A stretch of 64,000 nt of DNA from AP-15 sp963703665 (GTDB lineage: Bacteria > Pseudomonadota > Alphaproteobacteria > ATCC43930 > CGMCC-115725), in the NCBI GenBank assembly GCA_963703665.1, contig CAVPFB010000010.1, positions 62,001 through 126,000 on the forward strand, read 5' to 3'. Made by a program: the position numbers and the translations under genes. Shown in pieces: positions 41,237-51,336 of the stretch. The notes beneath the pieces are model-generated. The model was not told the origin of the DNA. It worked only from the letters and a program-made list of their open reading frames with translations, and did not search any database. Position 1 is the stretch's first letter. Each line of letters starts with the position of its first letter.

Positions 41237-41875
41237 TATTCCTGCTTATGTAAAGGGTGGGGCTGATCGCCGCGGCGATCGCTCCCCAGCGCTTCGAGCT
41301 GCCGGGTCAGCGCGTCGATCTGCGCCTCCAGCCGTCTTCAGCCGAGGATCTTCTCCGGCCGCGGGCGCCGCTGCCCCCGCATCGGCCGCCGGAGGCTTTT
41401 CCTCGGCCGCATACGGGGCCAGCATTTTGAGGGCGCGCTGAAACAGCGCCATGTTCTGCTTGCCCATTTCCTCGAATTGCCCGAACGGAAAGATGCCGAA
41501 GGTGGCCTGCAGGCTTTTGCGCATCTGCTCCTGGTTGCGGCCAAAGGCGATCATCGCCTGCTCGAGATACCCCGGCACCAAAACCTGCATGCTGTCGCCA
41601 TAAAAGCCGATCAGCTGCCGCAGAAAGCTGATCGGCAGCAGGTTCTGGCCCTTCTGCTCCTGCTCGACGATGATCTGGGTCAGCACCGAGCGGGTGATGT
41701 CCTCGCCGGTCTTGGCGTCATGGGCCACGAAATCGCCGCCTTCTTTGATCAGCTTGGCCAGATCGTCGAGGGTGACGTAGCTGCTCGTCGCCGTGTTGTA
41801 GAGCCGACGGTTGGCGTATTTCTTGACGACGACCGGCTTGCCGCCGCCCGGCCTTTCGCTGTTCGGGGTGTTCAT
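41236..41875 (-). CDS. phaR: Polyhydroxyalkanoate synthesis repressor PhaR (one frameshift)
   Basis: A ~212-residue DNA- and PHA-granule-binding regulator that represses phasin and PHA genes until polymer appears. The N-terminal PHB/PHA accumulation regulator domain is VVKKYANRRLYNTATSSYVT, followed by DDLAKLIKEGGDFVAHDAKTGEDITRSVLTQII and the second domain LLPISFLRQLIGFYGDSMQ. A base inserted near 41333 sends the frame into LKTAGGADRR...; removing it restores a helical tail (RLEAQIDALTRQLEAL) ending at TAA 41236-41238, exactly overlapping the trpF start. That tidy overlap argues the indel is an error. It is divergent from the PHA operon it presumably controls. Confidence 0.9.
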
Positions 41876-42006
41876 GCGCGCGCCGTCTCCCGTCGGAAAA
41901 TCTTCCTCGCCACAATACCGCTATTCGGCGCGTTCGCCTCATCAAACCCGCGGCATCGGTGCCGGGCGCACTTCCGCCGCTGAGCTCGCGGCGTATATTG
42001 CCGACG

Positions 42007-42342
42007 ATGACCGACGCCCGCGACCTCGCGCGCCGCTATCTGGCGCTGTGGGAGGATTATCTGACGGCGCTGCTGTCCGACCCCGGTGCCGCGGACCCGT
42101 TGCCGCGCCAGCGCGCCGCCGGGTCGGATCCCGCCCAGGCGGCGTTGCCGCGTGACCCTGCCGCCAGCACCGGACCGCCGGCTGGCGCCGCGCCCCTTTC
42201 CGGCGCATTTGGCGAGCGCGATCGGCTTGTGGCTGAGCTCTCGCGCCGCCTTGCGGTTGTTGAAGAACATGTCGCTGCCGTCGAGCGCGACCGGGGACAA
42301 GCTGCGCGTCCTCGCCGCCGAAATCGACGCGTTCGGGCCTGA
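42007..42342 (+). CDS. Small protein preceding a PhaC-like gene (PhaE-like placement)
   Basis: A 111-residue frame from MTDARDLARRYLALWEDYLTALLSD. The N-terminal helix resembles the start of PHA-synthase accessory subunits, the middle is a proline/alanine linker, and the end has LVAELSRRLAVVEEHVAAVE, a short coiled coil. It overlaps the next gene by 74 bases in another frame. I recall similar small helix-linker-coil proteins upstream of alpha/beta hydrolases in Rhodospirillales PHA loci. A frameshift joining it to the PhaC-like protein as its N-terminus is a second possibility, because PhaC proteins often begin with a helical region. Function would be polymerase activation by analogy only. 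Confidence 0.5.
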   Translation: MTDARDLARRYLALWEDYLTALLSDPGAADPLPRQRAAGSDPAQAALPRDPAASTGPPAGAAPLSGAFGERDRLVAELSRRLAVVEEHVAAVERDRGQAARPRRRNRRVRA

Positions 42343-43381
42343 TCGGGTCGCCTGCGCGCTCGACGACGAGATCGCCCTGCGCGCCGAAAGCTATCTCGCC
42401 GGGATCGAAGCCTATCGCCGCCATCCCTATCGCCGGTCGGCGCCCGACCCGCCGGTGCTCTGGGAGGAGGGGACCACACGACTTCTCGACTATGGCGGCG
42501 GCAGGCCGGATTTCGCGGTCCTGGTCGTGCCGTCGTTGATCAACCGCTATTACGTCCTCGATCTGCTGCCCGAGCGCAGCTTTTTGCGCCATCTCGCGGC
42601 AACCGGCTTGCGACCGATGGTCGTCGATTGGGGCGCGCCCGGCGCCGCAGAACGCCGGCTCGATCTCAACGGCTACAGCGAACGCCTCGACCGCGGCGTC
42701 GCCGCCGCAGCGCAATGCGCCGGCGCTCCGCTGGCAATGCTCGGCTACTGCATGGGCGGCCTGCTCGCCGTCGCGGCGGCATTGCGGCAGCCGCGCCAGG
42801 TCGCGTGCGTTGCGCTGTTGGCGACGCCCTGGGATTTCCATGCGGCACCGGGTGCCCTGGCGAGGCTGCTCGGCCTCGGCGCGGACAGGCTGGCTCCGGC
42901 TGGAGCCGTCGCCGACGCGGTCCCGGTCGAGATCGTCCAGAGCTTCTTCTTCCTGCTCGATCCCTTCTTGGCCGAACGCAAATTCGTTCGGCTCGCCCGG
43001 TTCGATCCCAACGGCGAAGCGGCGCGCAGCTTTGTGGCGCTCGAAGACTGGATCAACGATGGGGTCCCGCTGGGGCTGACGCTGGCGCGGGACTGCATCC
43101 GCTCTTGGTATCGCGACAACGAGCCCGGGTGTGGGACCTGGCGCGTCGCCGGCGATCGGGTACAGCCCGGACTGCTGCGCCGCCCGGCCCTCGTCGTGAT
43201 CCCCGGCCGCGACCGGATAGTGCCGCCGCTCTCGGCGGAAGCGTTGGCGGCGGCGCTCGGCCGGGCGGACGTACTGCGTCCGGCACTCGGCCATGTCGGC
43301 ATGATGGCGGCGGCAGGGGCCCCGGCGATGCTGTGGACGCCGATCGCCGAGTGGCTTCGCGCGCATCTGCGGCCGCGTTGA
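42269..43381 (+). CDS. phaC: PhaC-like poly(3-hydroxyalkanoate) synthase / alpha-beta hydrolase
   Basis: A 370-residue protein with the lipase-like box GYCMGG, the nucleophile cysteine being about residue 161, as in PHA synthases. Other features: FAVLVVPSLINRYYVLDL (oxyanion-hole strand), RPMVVDWGAPG, the aspartate in VIPGRDRIVPP and the histidine in PALGHVGMMAA, completing a Cys-Asp-His triad. It is shorter than class I synthases (~580 residues) and close to the class III PhaC size, which requires a PhaE partner. The ATG at 42269 is a choice among several; homology begins close to it. It lies upstream of phaA and phaB on the same strand, so polymer synthesis is the best-supported role. Confidence 0.8.
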   Translation: MSLPSSATGDKLRVLAAEIDAFGPDRVACALDDEIALRAESYLAGIEAYRRHPYRRSAPDPPVLWEEGTTRLLDYGGGRPDFAVLVVPSLINRYYVLDLLPERSFLRHLAATGLRPMVVDWGAPGAAERRLDLNGYSERLDRGVAAAAQCAGAPLAMLGYCMGGLLAVAAALRQPRQVACVALLATPWDFHAAPGALARLLGLGADRLAPAGAVADAVPVEIVQSFFFLLDPFLAERKFVRLARFDPNGEAARSFVALEDWINDGVPLGLTLARDCIRSWYRDNEPGCGTWRVAGDRVQPGLLRRPALVVIPGRDRIVPPLSAEALAAALGRADVLRPALGHVGMMAAAGAPAMLWTPIAEWLRAHLRPR

Positions 43382-43471
43382 GGCCGGCGCCGGTGGACTT
43401 CGCCCGGAAGGGCTTTTACATTCGCGAAATCTGCCCAAATGAGCCGCAAACTTTGCGAGGAGGATCTCCCG

Positions 43472-44647
43472 ATGGCCGATATCGTCATTGCCGGCGCCGC
43501 GCGCACCCCGGTCGGCGCGTTCAATGGCGGGCTTGCGAGCCTGCCCGCGCACAAGCTCGGCGAAGTCGCGATCGTCGAGGCGCTGCGCCGCGCCGAGGTC
43601 GAGCCTAAGGAGGTCTCGGAGGTCATCATGGGCCAGATCCTGGCCGCCGGCGAAGGCCAGAACCCGGCCCGCCAGGCGGCGATCGCCGCCGGCATGCCGT
43701 TCGAGGTCACCGCCTATGGCGTCAACCAGCTGTGCGGCTCGGGGCTGCGCACGGTAGCGCTCGGCTGGCAGGCGATCCGCACCGGCGACAGCGAGATCGT
43801 CGTCGCCGGCGGGCAGGAGAGCATGAGCCAGGCGCCGCACTGCATCCATCTGAGAAACGGCGTCAAGATGGGCGATGCCGAGCTGGTCGACACGATGATC
43901 AGGGACGGGCTGTGGGACGCGTTCAACGGCTATCACATGGGCAACACCGCCGAGAACGTCGCCGAGCGCTGGCAGATCACCCGCGAGCAGCAGGACGCGT
44001 TCGCCGCCGCCTCGCAGGGGAAGGCCGAAGCGGCGCAAAAGGCCGGCCGCTTCAAGGACGAAATCGTTCCGGTCAGGATTGCCGGCCGGCGCGGCGAAAC
44101 TGTCGTCGATACCGACGAGCACCCCAAGCACGGCACCACGGTCGAGGTGCTCGCGAAATTGCGCCCGGCCTTCGACAAGAACGGCACGGTCACTGCCGGC
44201 AACGCCTCGGGGATCAATGACGGGGCTGCCGCGGTGGTGCTGATGACCGCCGAGGCGGCGGCCAAGCGCGGGGTGCGCCCGCTTGCCCGCATCGTCTCGT
44301 GGGCGACCGCCGGGGTCGACCCGGCGATCATGGGCTCGGGCCCGATCCCGGCCAGCCGCATGGCGCTCAAAAAAGCCGGCTGGACCGCCGGCGATCTCGA
44401 TCTGGTCGAGGCCAACGAAGCCTTCGCCGCCCAGGCCTGCGCGGTCAACAAGGACCTCGGCTGGAATGTCGACAAGGTCAACGTCAACGGCGGCGCGATC
44501 GCTCTCGGCCACCCGATCGGCGCCTCCGGCGCGCGGGTGCTGATCACCCTGCTGTACGAAATGCAGCGGCGCAACGTGAAGAAAGGTTTGGCGACCTTGT
44601 GCATCGGCGGCGGCATGGGGATCGCCATGTGCCTCGAGCGCGATTAG
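43472..44647 (+). CDS. phaA: Acetyl-CoA C-acetyltransferase (beta-ketothiolase)
   Basis: A 391-residue thiolase condensing two acetyl-CoA to acetoacetyl-CoA, first step of PHB synthesis. The acyl-accepting cysteine is C88 in NQLCGSGLR, the histidine is in GHPIGASGARVL and the second cysteine in LCIGGGMGIAM. The N-terminus IVIAGAARTPVGAFNGGL is typical. The ATG at 43472 follows a GAGGAGGA ribosome site. It is 91 bases after the PhaC-like gene and 45 bases before phaB. Length and motifs match PhaA/AtoB thiolases; the PHA context supports the gene name. Confidence 0.95.
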   Translation: MADIVIAGAARTPVGAFNGGLASLPAHKLGEVAIVEALRRAEVEPKEVSEVIMGQILAAGEGQNPARQAAIAAGMPFEVTAYGVNQLCGSGLRTVALGWQAIRTGDSEIVVAGGQESMSQAPHCIHLRNGVKMGDAELVDTMIRDGLWDAFNGYHMGNTAENVAERWQITREQQDAFAAASQGKAEAAQKAGRFKDEIVPVRIAGRRGETVVDTDEHPKHGTTVEVLAKLRPAFDKNGTVTAGNASGINDGAAAVVLMTAEAAAKRGVRPLARIVSWATAGVDPAIMGSGPIPASRMALKKAGWTAGDLDLVEANEAFAAQACAVNKDLGWNVDKVNVNGGAIALGHPIGASGARVLITLLYEMQRRNVKKGLATLCIGGGMGIAMCLERD

Positions 44648-44692
44648 CCCGTTCCGGATCAGATCGAGGGCCAAGCCAATAGGGAGGGACGC

Positions 44693-45415
44693 ATGGCGAG
44701 GGTGGCGGTGGTCACCGGCGGGACGCGCGGCATCGGCCGGGCGATCTCGGCAGCGCTGGCGAATGCCGGCTACCGGGTCGCGGCGACCTATGCGGGCAAC
44801 GATGCGGCGGCGCAACAGCTCAAGGACGAGACCGGCATTGCGGCGTTCAAGTTCGATGTCGCCGATTTTGCCGCGTGCGCCGAGGGAGTGAAGGCGGTCG
44901 AAGCGGCGCTCGGGCCGACCGAAATCCTGATCAACAATGCCGGCATCACCCGCGACGCGACGATGCACCGCATGAGCTTCGAGCAGTGGAACGCGGTGAT
45001 CCAGACCAACCTGGCCTCGTGCTTCAACATGTCGAGGGCGGTCATCGAAGGGATGCGGACGCGCGGCTTCGGCCGCATCGTCAATATCGGCTCGGTCAAC
45101 GGCCAGGCCGGGCAATATGGCCAGGTCAATTACGCCGCCGCAAAATCGGGCATTCACGGCTTTACCAAGGCCTTGGCCCAAGAGGGGGCGGCGCGCGGCG
45201 TTACCGTCAACGCCGTGGCCCCCGGCTATGTCGATACCGAGATGGTGCGCGCGGTGCCGGCCGAGGTGCTGGAAAAGATCATCGCCCGCATCCCGGTGGG
45301 CCGTCTCGGCAAGGCCGAGGACATCGCCCGCACGGTATTGTTTCTGGTCGCCGACGACGCCGATTTTATTACCGGCTCGACGCTTTCGGTCAATGGCGGC
45401 CAGCACATGTATTGA
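44693..45415 (+). CDS. phaB: Acetoacetyl-CoA reductase
   Basis: A 240-residue short-chain dehydrogenase making (R)-3-hydroxybutyryl-CoA with NADPH. The nucleotide motif is VVTGGTRGIGRAI, the NNAG motif is LINNAGITRDATMHRM, the catalytic tyrosine and lysine are in NYAAAKSG (preceded by NIGSVNGQAGQYGQ) and the C-terminus reads GSTLSVNGGQHMY, matching PhaB almost to the end. The start at 44693 follows a GGGAGGG site. It completes the phaC-phaA-phaB set, all on the plus strand and divergent from phaR. Confidence 0.96.
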   Translation: MARVAVVTGGTRGIGRAISAALANAGYRVAATYAGNDAAAQQLKDETGIAAFKFDVADFAACAEGVKAVEAALGPTEILINNAGITRDATMHRMSFEQWNAVIQTNLASCFNMSRAVIEGMRTRGFGRIVNIGSVNGQAGQYGQVNYAAAKSGIHGFTKALAQEGAARGVTVNAVAPGYVDTEMVRAVPAEVLEKIIARIPVGRLGKAEDIARTVLFLVADDADFITGSTLSVNGGQHMY

Positions 45416-45418
45416 GAG

Positions 45419-45997
45419 ATGCCGATCGTCCGCCGGCCCTTGCTCGCGCTTCCGGCGATGCTCTGGGCGGCGGGTTTGGTGCGAGCGGCTCCGGCGCCGT
45501 CCCTCGACCTCGATTACCGTGACGGCCGGCTGATCTGGCCGGCGGGCAGCACGCGTGCGGCGGCCGGGCGGGCCGGCGTGAGCGCGAACAAGACGGAGGG
45601 CGACGGCGCCACCCCTGCCGGGCGCTATCCGCTGGTGTGCGGATTTTACCGGGCGGACCGGATTGCGCGCCCTTTCTCGAGGCTGCCGATGCGCGCCCTG
45701 TCGCCGCACGATGCCTGGGTCGACGATGCCGCCGACCGCAATTATAACCGCCCGGTTTCCTTGCCCTATGCCGCCCATGCCGAGCCGATGTGGCTCGACG
45801 ACGCGGTCTACGATCTGCTGGTCGTGATCGGCTACAACATGGCGCCAGTCATACCCGGCGCCGGCAGCGCCATCTTTCTGCACATCGCGCGTCCCGATTT
45901 CTCCCCCACGGCGGGCTGCATCGCGGTTGATAAGGAAGTCTTGCTGCGCCTGGTGCGGCTACTCGGTCGAGGCAGCCGGATCACGATTCACGGGTGA
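45419..45997 (+). CDS. L,D-transpeptidase (YkuD) family protein
   Basis: A 192-residue exported enzyme with an N-terminal signal sequence (LLALPAMLWAAGLVRAAPA). The YkuD catalytic segment reads HIARPDFSPTAGCIAV, with the nucleophile cysteine near residue 169 and the histidine 12 residues before it. The upstream GVSANKTEGDGATPAGRYPL is typical of the YafK-like L,D-transpeptidase subgroup. Such enzymes crosslink or modify peptidoglycan, or hydrolyse lipoprotein links. Its start is three bases after the phaB stop, but it is unrelated functionally and may simply share transcription. Confidence 0.85.
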   Translation: MPIVRRPLLALPAMLWAAGLVRAAPAPSLDLDYRDGRLIWPAGSTRAAAGRAGVSANKTEGDGATPAGRYPLVCGFYRADRIARPFSRLPMRALSPHDAWVDDAADRNYNRPVSLPYAAHAEPMWLDDAVYDLLVVIGYNMAPVIPGAGSAIFLHIARPDFSPTAGCIAVDKEVLLRLVRLLGRGSRITIHG

Positions 45998-46032
45998 GAC
46001 CGAGCCGCCCTTCGCGTCGCCCCGTCGCGCAC

Positions 46033-46335
46033 TCACTTACGGCGGCGCGGACCTGCTCTGCAGGCCAACAGGATCCCCGCGCCCAGGGCGATCAGCGCCG
46101 CGAACGCCCAGCACAGCAGAATGCTGAGGATGATCGGATCCCACAGAACAGGCGAGACGTAACGCTGAATTACCGCCTGGACGAGGTTCAGGCCCGGCCG
46201 GTCGAGCTGGTACCACAGTTGGCCGAGCGCGATCGGCTCCCAGATCTTTGTATCGAGCCAGGCGATCACATCGCGGATCAGCACCGAGAGACCGGCGAGG
46301 ACGATGATCCACCCGATCACGCGCCCGGCGATCAT
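46033..46335 (-). CDS. DUF6460 family small membrane protein
   Basis: A 100-residue membrane protein with two hydrophobic helices: VIGWIIVLAGLSVLIRDVIAW near the N-terminus and LSILLCWAFAALIALGAGILL near the C-terminus, ending in a basic tail. The intervening segment WEPIALGQLWYQLDRPGLNLVQ is typical of DUF6460 proteins of alphaproteobacteria. The ATG at 46335 was chosen; upstream in-frame codons to 46527 would extend it into the thiC leader and are not hydrophobic. The gene is convergent with the L,D-transpeptidase and divergent from thiC. Its function is unknown. Confidence 0.68.
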   Translation of the reverse strand: MIAGRVIGWIIVLAGLSVLIRDVIAWLDTKIWEPIALGQLWYQLDRPGLNLVQAVIQRYVSPVLWDPIILSILLCWAFAALIALGAGILLACRAGPRRRK

Positions 46336-46468
46336 TTCTGAAGCCCCTGCCCTTTGTCGTCGCAAAAATAGCCTGTCTGGCGGCGAGCGCAACGGCTTTG
46401 CGCGAATGGCCGTTACGACATCAAACCGTAACCTTGACGGCGGCGCGCGACTCTGCGGATAATCGCGT

Positions 46469-46588
46469 TGTCCAAGGGGTGCCCCGTCAGGGGGCTGAGA
46501 TACCGCCGGCCCGTCCGCTTTTAACAAGAGCGGCAGCGGGGCGCGGAAACCCTTCGAACCTGATCCGGGTCGTACCGGCGTAGGGACA
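46469..46588 (+). promoter_or_regulatory. TPP (THI-box) riboswitch upstream of thiC
   Basis: The leader contains the conserved elements in order: AGGGGTGCCCC, GGGGCTGAGATACC, a variable stem, ACCCTTCGAACCTGATCC and CGGCGTAGGGA. The closing helix P1 is formed by TGTCC at 46469-46473 with GGACA at 46584-46588. It ends 82 bases before the thiC ATG and should block translation or transcription when thiamine pyrophosphate is plentiful. Confidence 0.95.
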
Positions 46589-46670
46589 GGAACGCATCGG
46601 CTGGTGGCCGGCCTCCTCTTCGCGGATACCCCACGGATCTTCGTTCAACCGGTGCCACGGGAGATCGACG

Positions 46671-48533
<1,863 letters not shown>

Positions 48534-48638
48534 TCTTAGCCAAGCCCGCCGCTCGCTCTCATTCGCTGTGAGCGGGCGACGGGCAACGGCATGGGCCTGC
48601 GCCTGATCCGGAGGTAAGCCAATCCCAGCACTGAATTG

Positions 48639-49394
48639 ATGGCGGGTGAAGCTCTTTTAAGTCGTAAGAGCAAATTGGGGCAGATGCTCCGTCGGATTTA
48701 TCACAACTTACCAGACCCGCCATCGACGAATTTCGAATATTTTAACCTTAACCCATCGATTTATACCTACCTGCCGCCCAGTCCGACGATCTACGACATC
48801 GGGTCCAAGTCAGGCCGCGCTGGTTATTTCGGTGGTCCGCCACCGGATGCGACGGTCGTTTGTATCGATATTGAGGCCGGCCCTGGCGTCGATGTCGTCG
48901 CCGACGCCCAGGACCTGGGCGCCATCCCCTCTGAATCTGGTGATTGCGTGTTCATTGTCGGCGTCCTCCAGCATCTGCCCTCACCACCCAAGGCAATCGA
49001 GGAGGCTTTTCGCGTGTTGCGCCCCGGCGGAATCATCTTTGTGAACGTTCCGTTCATCTTTGTATATCACCGCGATCCCGAGGACTTTGCTCGCTTTAGC
49101 GTACCGGGATTGGATTTGCTGTGCTCGCGATTTAACAAGATCGCCAGCGGCTCGCGCCGCGGTCCCGCCTCCACCTTTTGTGATCTCTTGATCCGTTTTC
49201 TCGGTATATCGCTATCTTTCAACAGTGACGCAATTTACGCGGGGATGGTGTATTTGGGAAAATGGAGCTTATTTTGGATCAAATATCTTGATATCGTGAT
49301 CGGCCGCTATTCGACCGCCTATATCATGTCGGGCAGCCCGTACTTTGTCGGCCGCAGACCCTTCTCGGGGGCGCCTTCGGCGGCGGACGGCTGA
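48639..49394 (+). CDS. SAM-dependent methyltransferase (type 11), AT-richer island
   Basis: A 251-residue class I methyltransferase. Motif I is PTIYDIGSKSGRAGYFG, the acidic loop CIDIEAGPGVDVVADAQDLG follows, then CVFIVGVLQHLPSPPKAIEEAFRVLRPGGIIFVNVPF, with a long C-terminal region containing two hydrophobic stretches (LGISLSFNSDAIYAGMVYLG). This layout resembles methyltransferases of polysaccharide or glycan gene clusters. Codon use is clearly less GC-rich than that of its neighbours, suggesting transfer. The ATG at 48639 directly follows a TTG in frame; the real start is uncertain by a few codons. It stands alone between thiC and a NUDIX gene. Confidence 0.78.
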   Translation: MAGEALLSRKSKLGQMLRRIYHNLPDPPSTNFEYFNLNPSIYTYLPPSPTIYDIGSKSGRAGYFGGPPPDATVVCIDIEAGPGVDVVADAQDLGAIPSESGDCVFIVGVLQHLPSPPKAIEEAFRVLRPGGIIFVNVPFIFVYHRDPEDFARFSVPGLDLLCSRFNKIASGSRRGPASTFCDLLIRFLGISLSFNSDAIYAGMVYLGKWSLFWIKYLDIVIGRYSTAYIMSGSPYFVGRRPFSGAPSAADG

Positions 49395-49492
49395 TTGATC
49401 CGGCCGTGATGCGCGACGGCTTAGCCTGTCCTCTCTCCCCACGGCTGACGCCAGATCAGAGTAATTCGCCTTGGCTGAACTACGGAGGACAC

Positions 49493-49945
49493 GTGAGCGA
49501 CCACAGAGGCGACGCCCGCCGCTACCCCGACCGCCCAATCGTCGGGGTGCTGGCGGTGGTGTTGCGCGGCGAGAGGGCACTGGTTGTGCGCCGCGCCAAC
49601 CCGCCGCTGGCCGGCCGCTGGGGGTTTCCGGGCGGTGTGCTCGAATTGGGCGAGACGGTCGCACAAGGCGCGATGCGCGAGCTGGTCGAAGAGACCGGGG
49701 TCGTCGCGGAGCCGGCCGACATCTTGACCGTGATCGATACGATCGACCGCGACGACCAAGGCGGGGTCCGCTACCACTACACCCTGGTCGCCGTCCGCGG
49801 CATGTGGCAGGCGGGCGAAGGGGCACCCGGCGACGACGCCGACGAAGTTGCCTGGCTCAGCCGCGCCGAGATCGTCGAGGGCGCCCTGCCGACCGCCCCC
49901 GCCTTGCTGCCGCTGATTGACCTCGCGCTCGCCGGCAGCAGATAA
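49493..49945 (+). CDS. NUDIX hydrolase
   Basis: A 150-residue hydrolase of nucleoside diphosphate-linked compounds. The Nudix box is complete: GGVLELGETVAQGAMRELVEETGVV, split here as G-x5-E-x7-REL-x-EE-x-G. The strand VGVLAVVLRGERALVVRRANPP and the preceding GRWGFPGG match ADP-ribose pyrophosphatase-type members. A GTG at 49493 is chosen because GGAGG is 5-9 bases upstream and homology starts soon after; an in-frame ATG at 49406 lies in the gap. Substrate specificity is unknown. It is convergent with a lipoprotein gene. Confidence 0.88.
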   Translation: MSDHRGDARRYPDRPIVGVLAVVLRGERALVVRRANPPLAGRWGFPGGVLELGETVAQGAMRELVEETGVVAEPADILTVIDTIDRDDQGGVRYHYTLVAVRGMWQAGEGAPGDDADEVAWLSRAEIVEGALPTAPALLPLIDLALAGSR

Positions 49946-49965
49946 TCCGCGCCGTCAAGCTGGGT

Positions 49966-50547
49966 TCAGCTGGTCCAGTGGCCGTCGACCCAGGTCCAGC
50001 CGCCGGCTCCCTGCTGCCAGTAGCCGGGTTGCCAATTCGCGGTCGGGTTCGGGCGTTCGACATATTGTCCGGACGTCCACGCGTACTGCGAGCCGTTCCA
50101 GCTCCAATGCCCCGGCTGCCACATCGCCAGCGGCGAGGGTGACGGCGGCGGAGTTTCGACCCGCGGCGGCGGCGGAGCATAGGGAGCCACGTACCCGCTC
50201 ATCGTTCCCGAGCTGCTCGGCGCCATCGCCGGCCCGGTGCTCGATCCGTATTGTGGTGTCGCATAGTCGGAGTTGGGGGGCGCCAATGGAGTTGGCGCCG
50301 CATTCGCGGTCGGCGGATACGCCGCAGGCGGGTATGTCGGCGTCTCATCCGGTGCGACCGTTGCCACCGGCGGCGGGTATGCCGGCATCTGATCCGGTGC
50401 GACCATCCCGACCGCAGGCGGCGGTGGATATGCCGGTGTCACAGCCGCAGCTGGCGAGGGTGGGGGCGGCGGCGCAACACAGCCGGACAAGGCTGTGGCG
50501 CCCAACGCGATCGCGGCGATGCCGACCACCCGACCGAGATATTGCAT
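49966..50547 (-). CDS. Proline-rich YXWGQ-repeat lipoprotein
   Basis: A 193-residue exported lipoprotein. The signal peptide ends in the lipobox LSGC (ATALSGCVAPPPPP), followed by a long proline-, alanine- and tyrosine-rich linker (many AYPPP units) and a C-terminal region with WQPGHWSWNGSQYAWTSGQY and WQPGYWQQGAGGWTWVDGHW. This W-x-x-G-x-W...G-x-Y pattern is the YXWGQ repeat (BcpO-related family) found in outer-membrane-associated proteins. It probably spans the periplasm by its linker. A shorter paralogue lies just upstream on the same strand. Confidence 0.82.
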   Translation of the reverse strand: MQYLGRVVGIAAIALGATALSGCVAPPPPPSPAAAVTPAYPPPPAVGMVAPDQMPAYPPPVATVAPDETPTYPPAAYPPTANAAPTPLAPPNSDYATPQYGSSTGPAMAPSSSGTMSGYVAPYAPPPPRVETPPPSPSPLAMWQPGHWSWNGSQYAWTSGQYVERPNPTANWQPGYWQQGAGGWTWVDGHWTS

Positions 50548-50690
50548 TCGATCCTCCAGGCTTTCTGCAGCGCGGGGGGCCCGATCGCTGCTCCCAGAGG
50601 TAGAAACACGACGAGGCGCCGATCATTCCGTGGCGGGGTTTTCGGCCGATTTTCGCCGCACCGTGTCGTCACCGGCCGATCAGTGCCGCC

Positions 50691-51026
50691 TCAAGATTGC
50701 CAGTGGCCCTCGGTCCATACCCAACCCCCCGATCCCTGCTCCCAATAGCCCGGCAGCCAGTTGGCGGTCGGGGTTGGGCGTTGGACATAATGACCGGGCG
50801 TCCAGGCATATCTTGCGCCGTCCCAGTTCCAGTGGCCGACCAACCACAGCGAATCCGCCGATCGGGCGGGCGACGGTATTTCGGCGCGCATTGGCGGTGG
50901 CGGGTAGGGTGCTGCTGCCGCTGCCGAATGAGCCGGCGGATCGGATTTGACAGCAGAACAGGCCGATAACCAAGCCACGCAGATCGCCGCGGCAACCAGT
51001 CCGCCCGTGCGGGCGAAGCGCTTCAT
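50691..51026 (-). CDS. Short YXWGQ-repeat lipoprotein, paralogue
   Basis: A 111-residue lipoprotein with lipobox LSAC (CVAWLSACSAVKSDP), a short proline linker and the same C-terminal pair as its neighbour: LVGHWNWDGARYAWTPGHY then WLPGYWEQGSGGWVWTEGHW. The two proteins share about 50 residues of the repeat region with many identities, indicating duplication. It lacks the long AYPPP linker of the other copy. A basic N-terminus and hydrophobic core form a normal Sec signal. The start at 51026 follows GGGAGG. Confidence 0.82.
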   Translation of the reverse strand: MKRFARTGGLVAAAICVAWLSACSAVKSDPPAHSAAAAAPYPPPPMRAEIPSPARSADSLWLVGHWNWDGARYAWTPGHYVQRPTPTANWLPGYWEQGSGGWVWTEGHWQS

Positions 51027-51336
51027 CGCAACCTCCCTCGACGCCGCGCGGGTTGGCCCCGCTTGCTCTAAGACTTCCTGTTCTCACACGGCCCGCCCCG
51101 GGAGACGACTCCGAACGCTGGCGGCTGTTATGTTTTGCCGCTCAAAACCGCCGAGAGCCGTAATCTACGCCAACGTCATCGAAAACGCGAGAGCGATCGA
51201 GCGCCTCGATCTACCGAAAAGGACCGAAGGCGGCACGGCGCCTGAGCTGTCGGGACATTCGGGGCGAAGGTGTCGATTGCGGTCAACGGCGAAACGCCGG
51301 ACAATGGCGATCGACCCGAGGCTCTTGGAGACTGAC
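51027..51336. other. Intergenic region without recognisable content
   Basis: About 310 bases between the divergent lipoprotein and small membrane protein genes. I see open frames but none with convincing composition, start site or homology, and no RNA gene. Promoters of both genes are expected here. Confidence 0.45.

Noticed and set aside
42007..42342. Simple in-frame N-terminus of PhaC
   Set aside because: It is in a different frame from the PhaC-like body and overlaps it by 74 bases. I kept it as a separate small gene but note the frameshift alternative.
41942..45883. A 1,313-codon open frame on the minus strand
   Set aside because: It is antisense to phaC, phaA, phaB and the L,D-transpeptidase; the composition is that of GC-rich shadow frames (Arg/Asp/His/Ala-rich) and no domain is recognisable.
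48534..48600. Hairpin after thiC as a terminator
   Set aside because: A six-base CCGCTC/GAGCGG stem exists, but the loop is large and no T-run follows.
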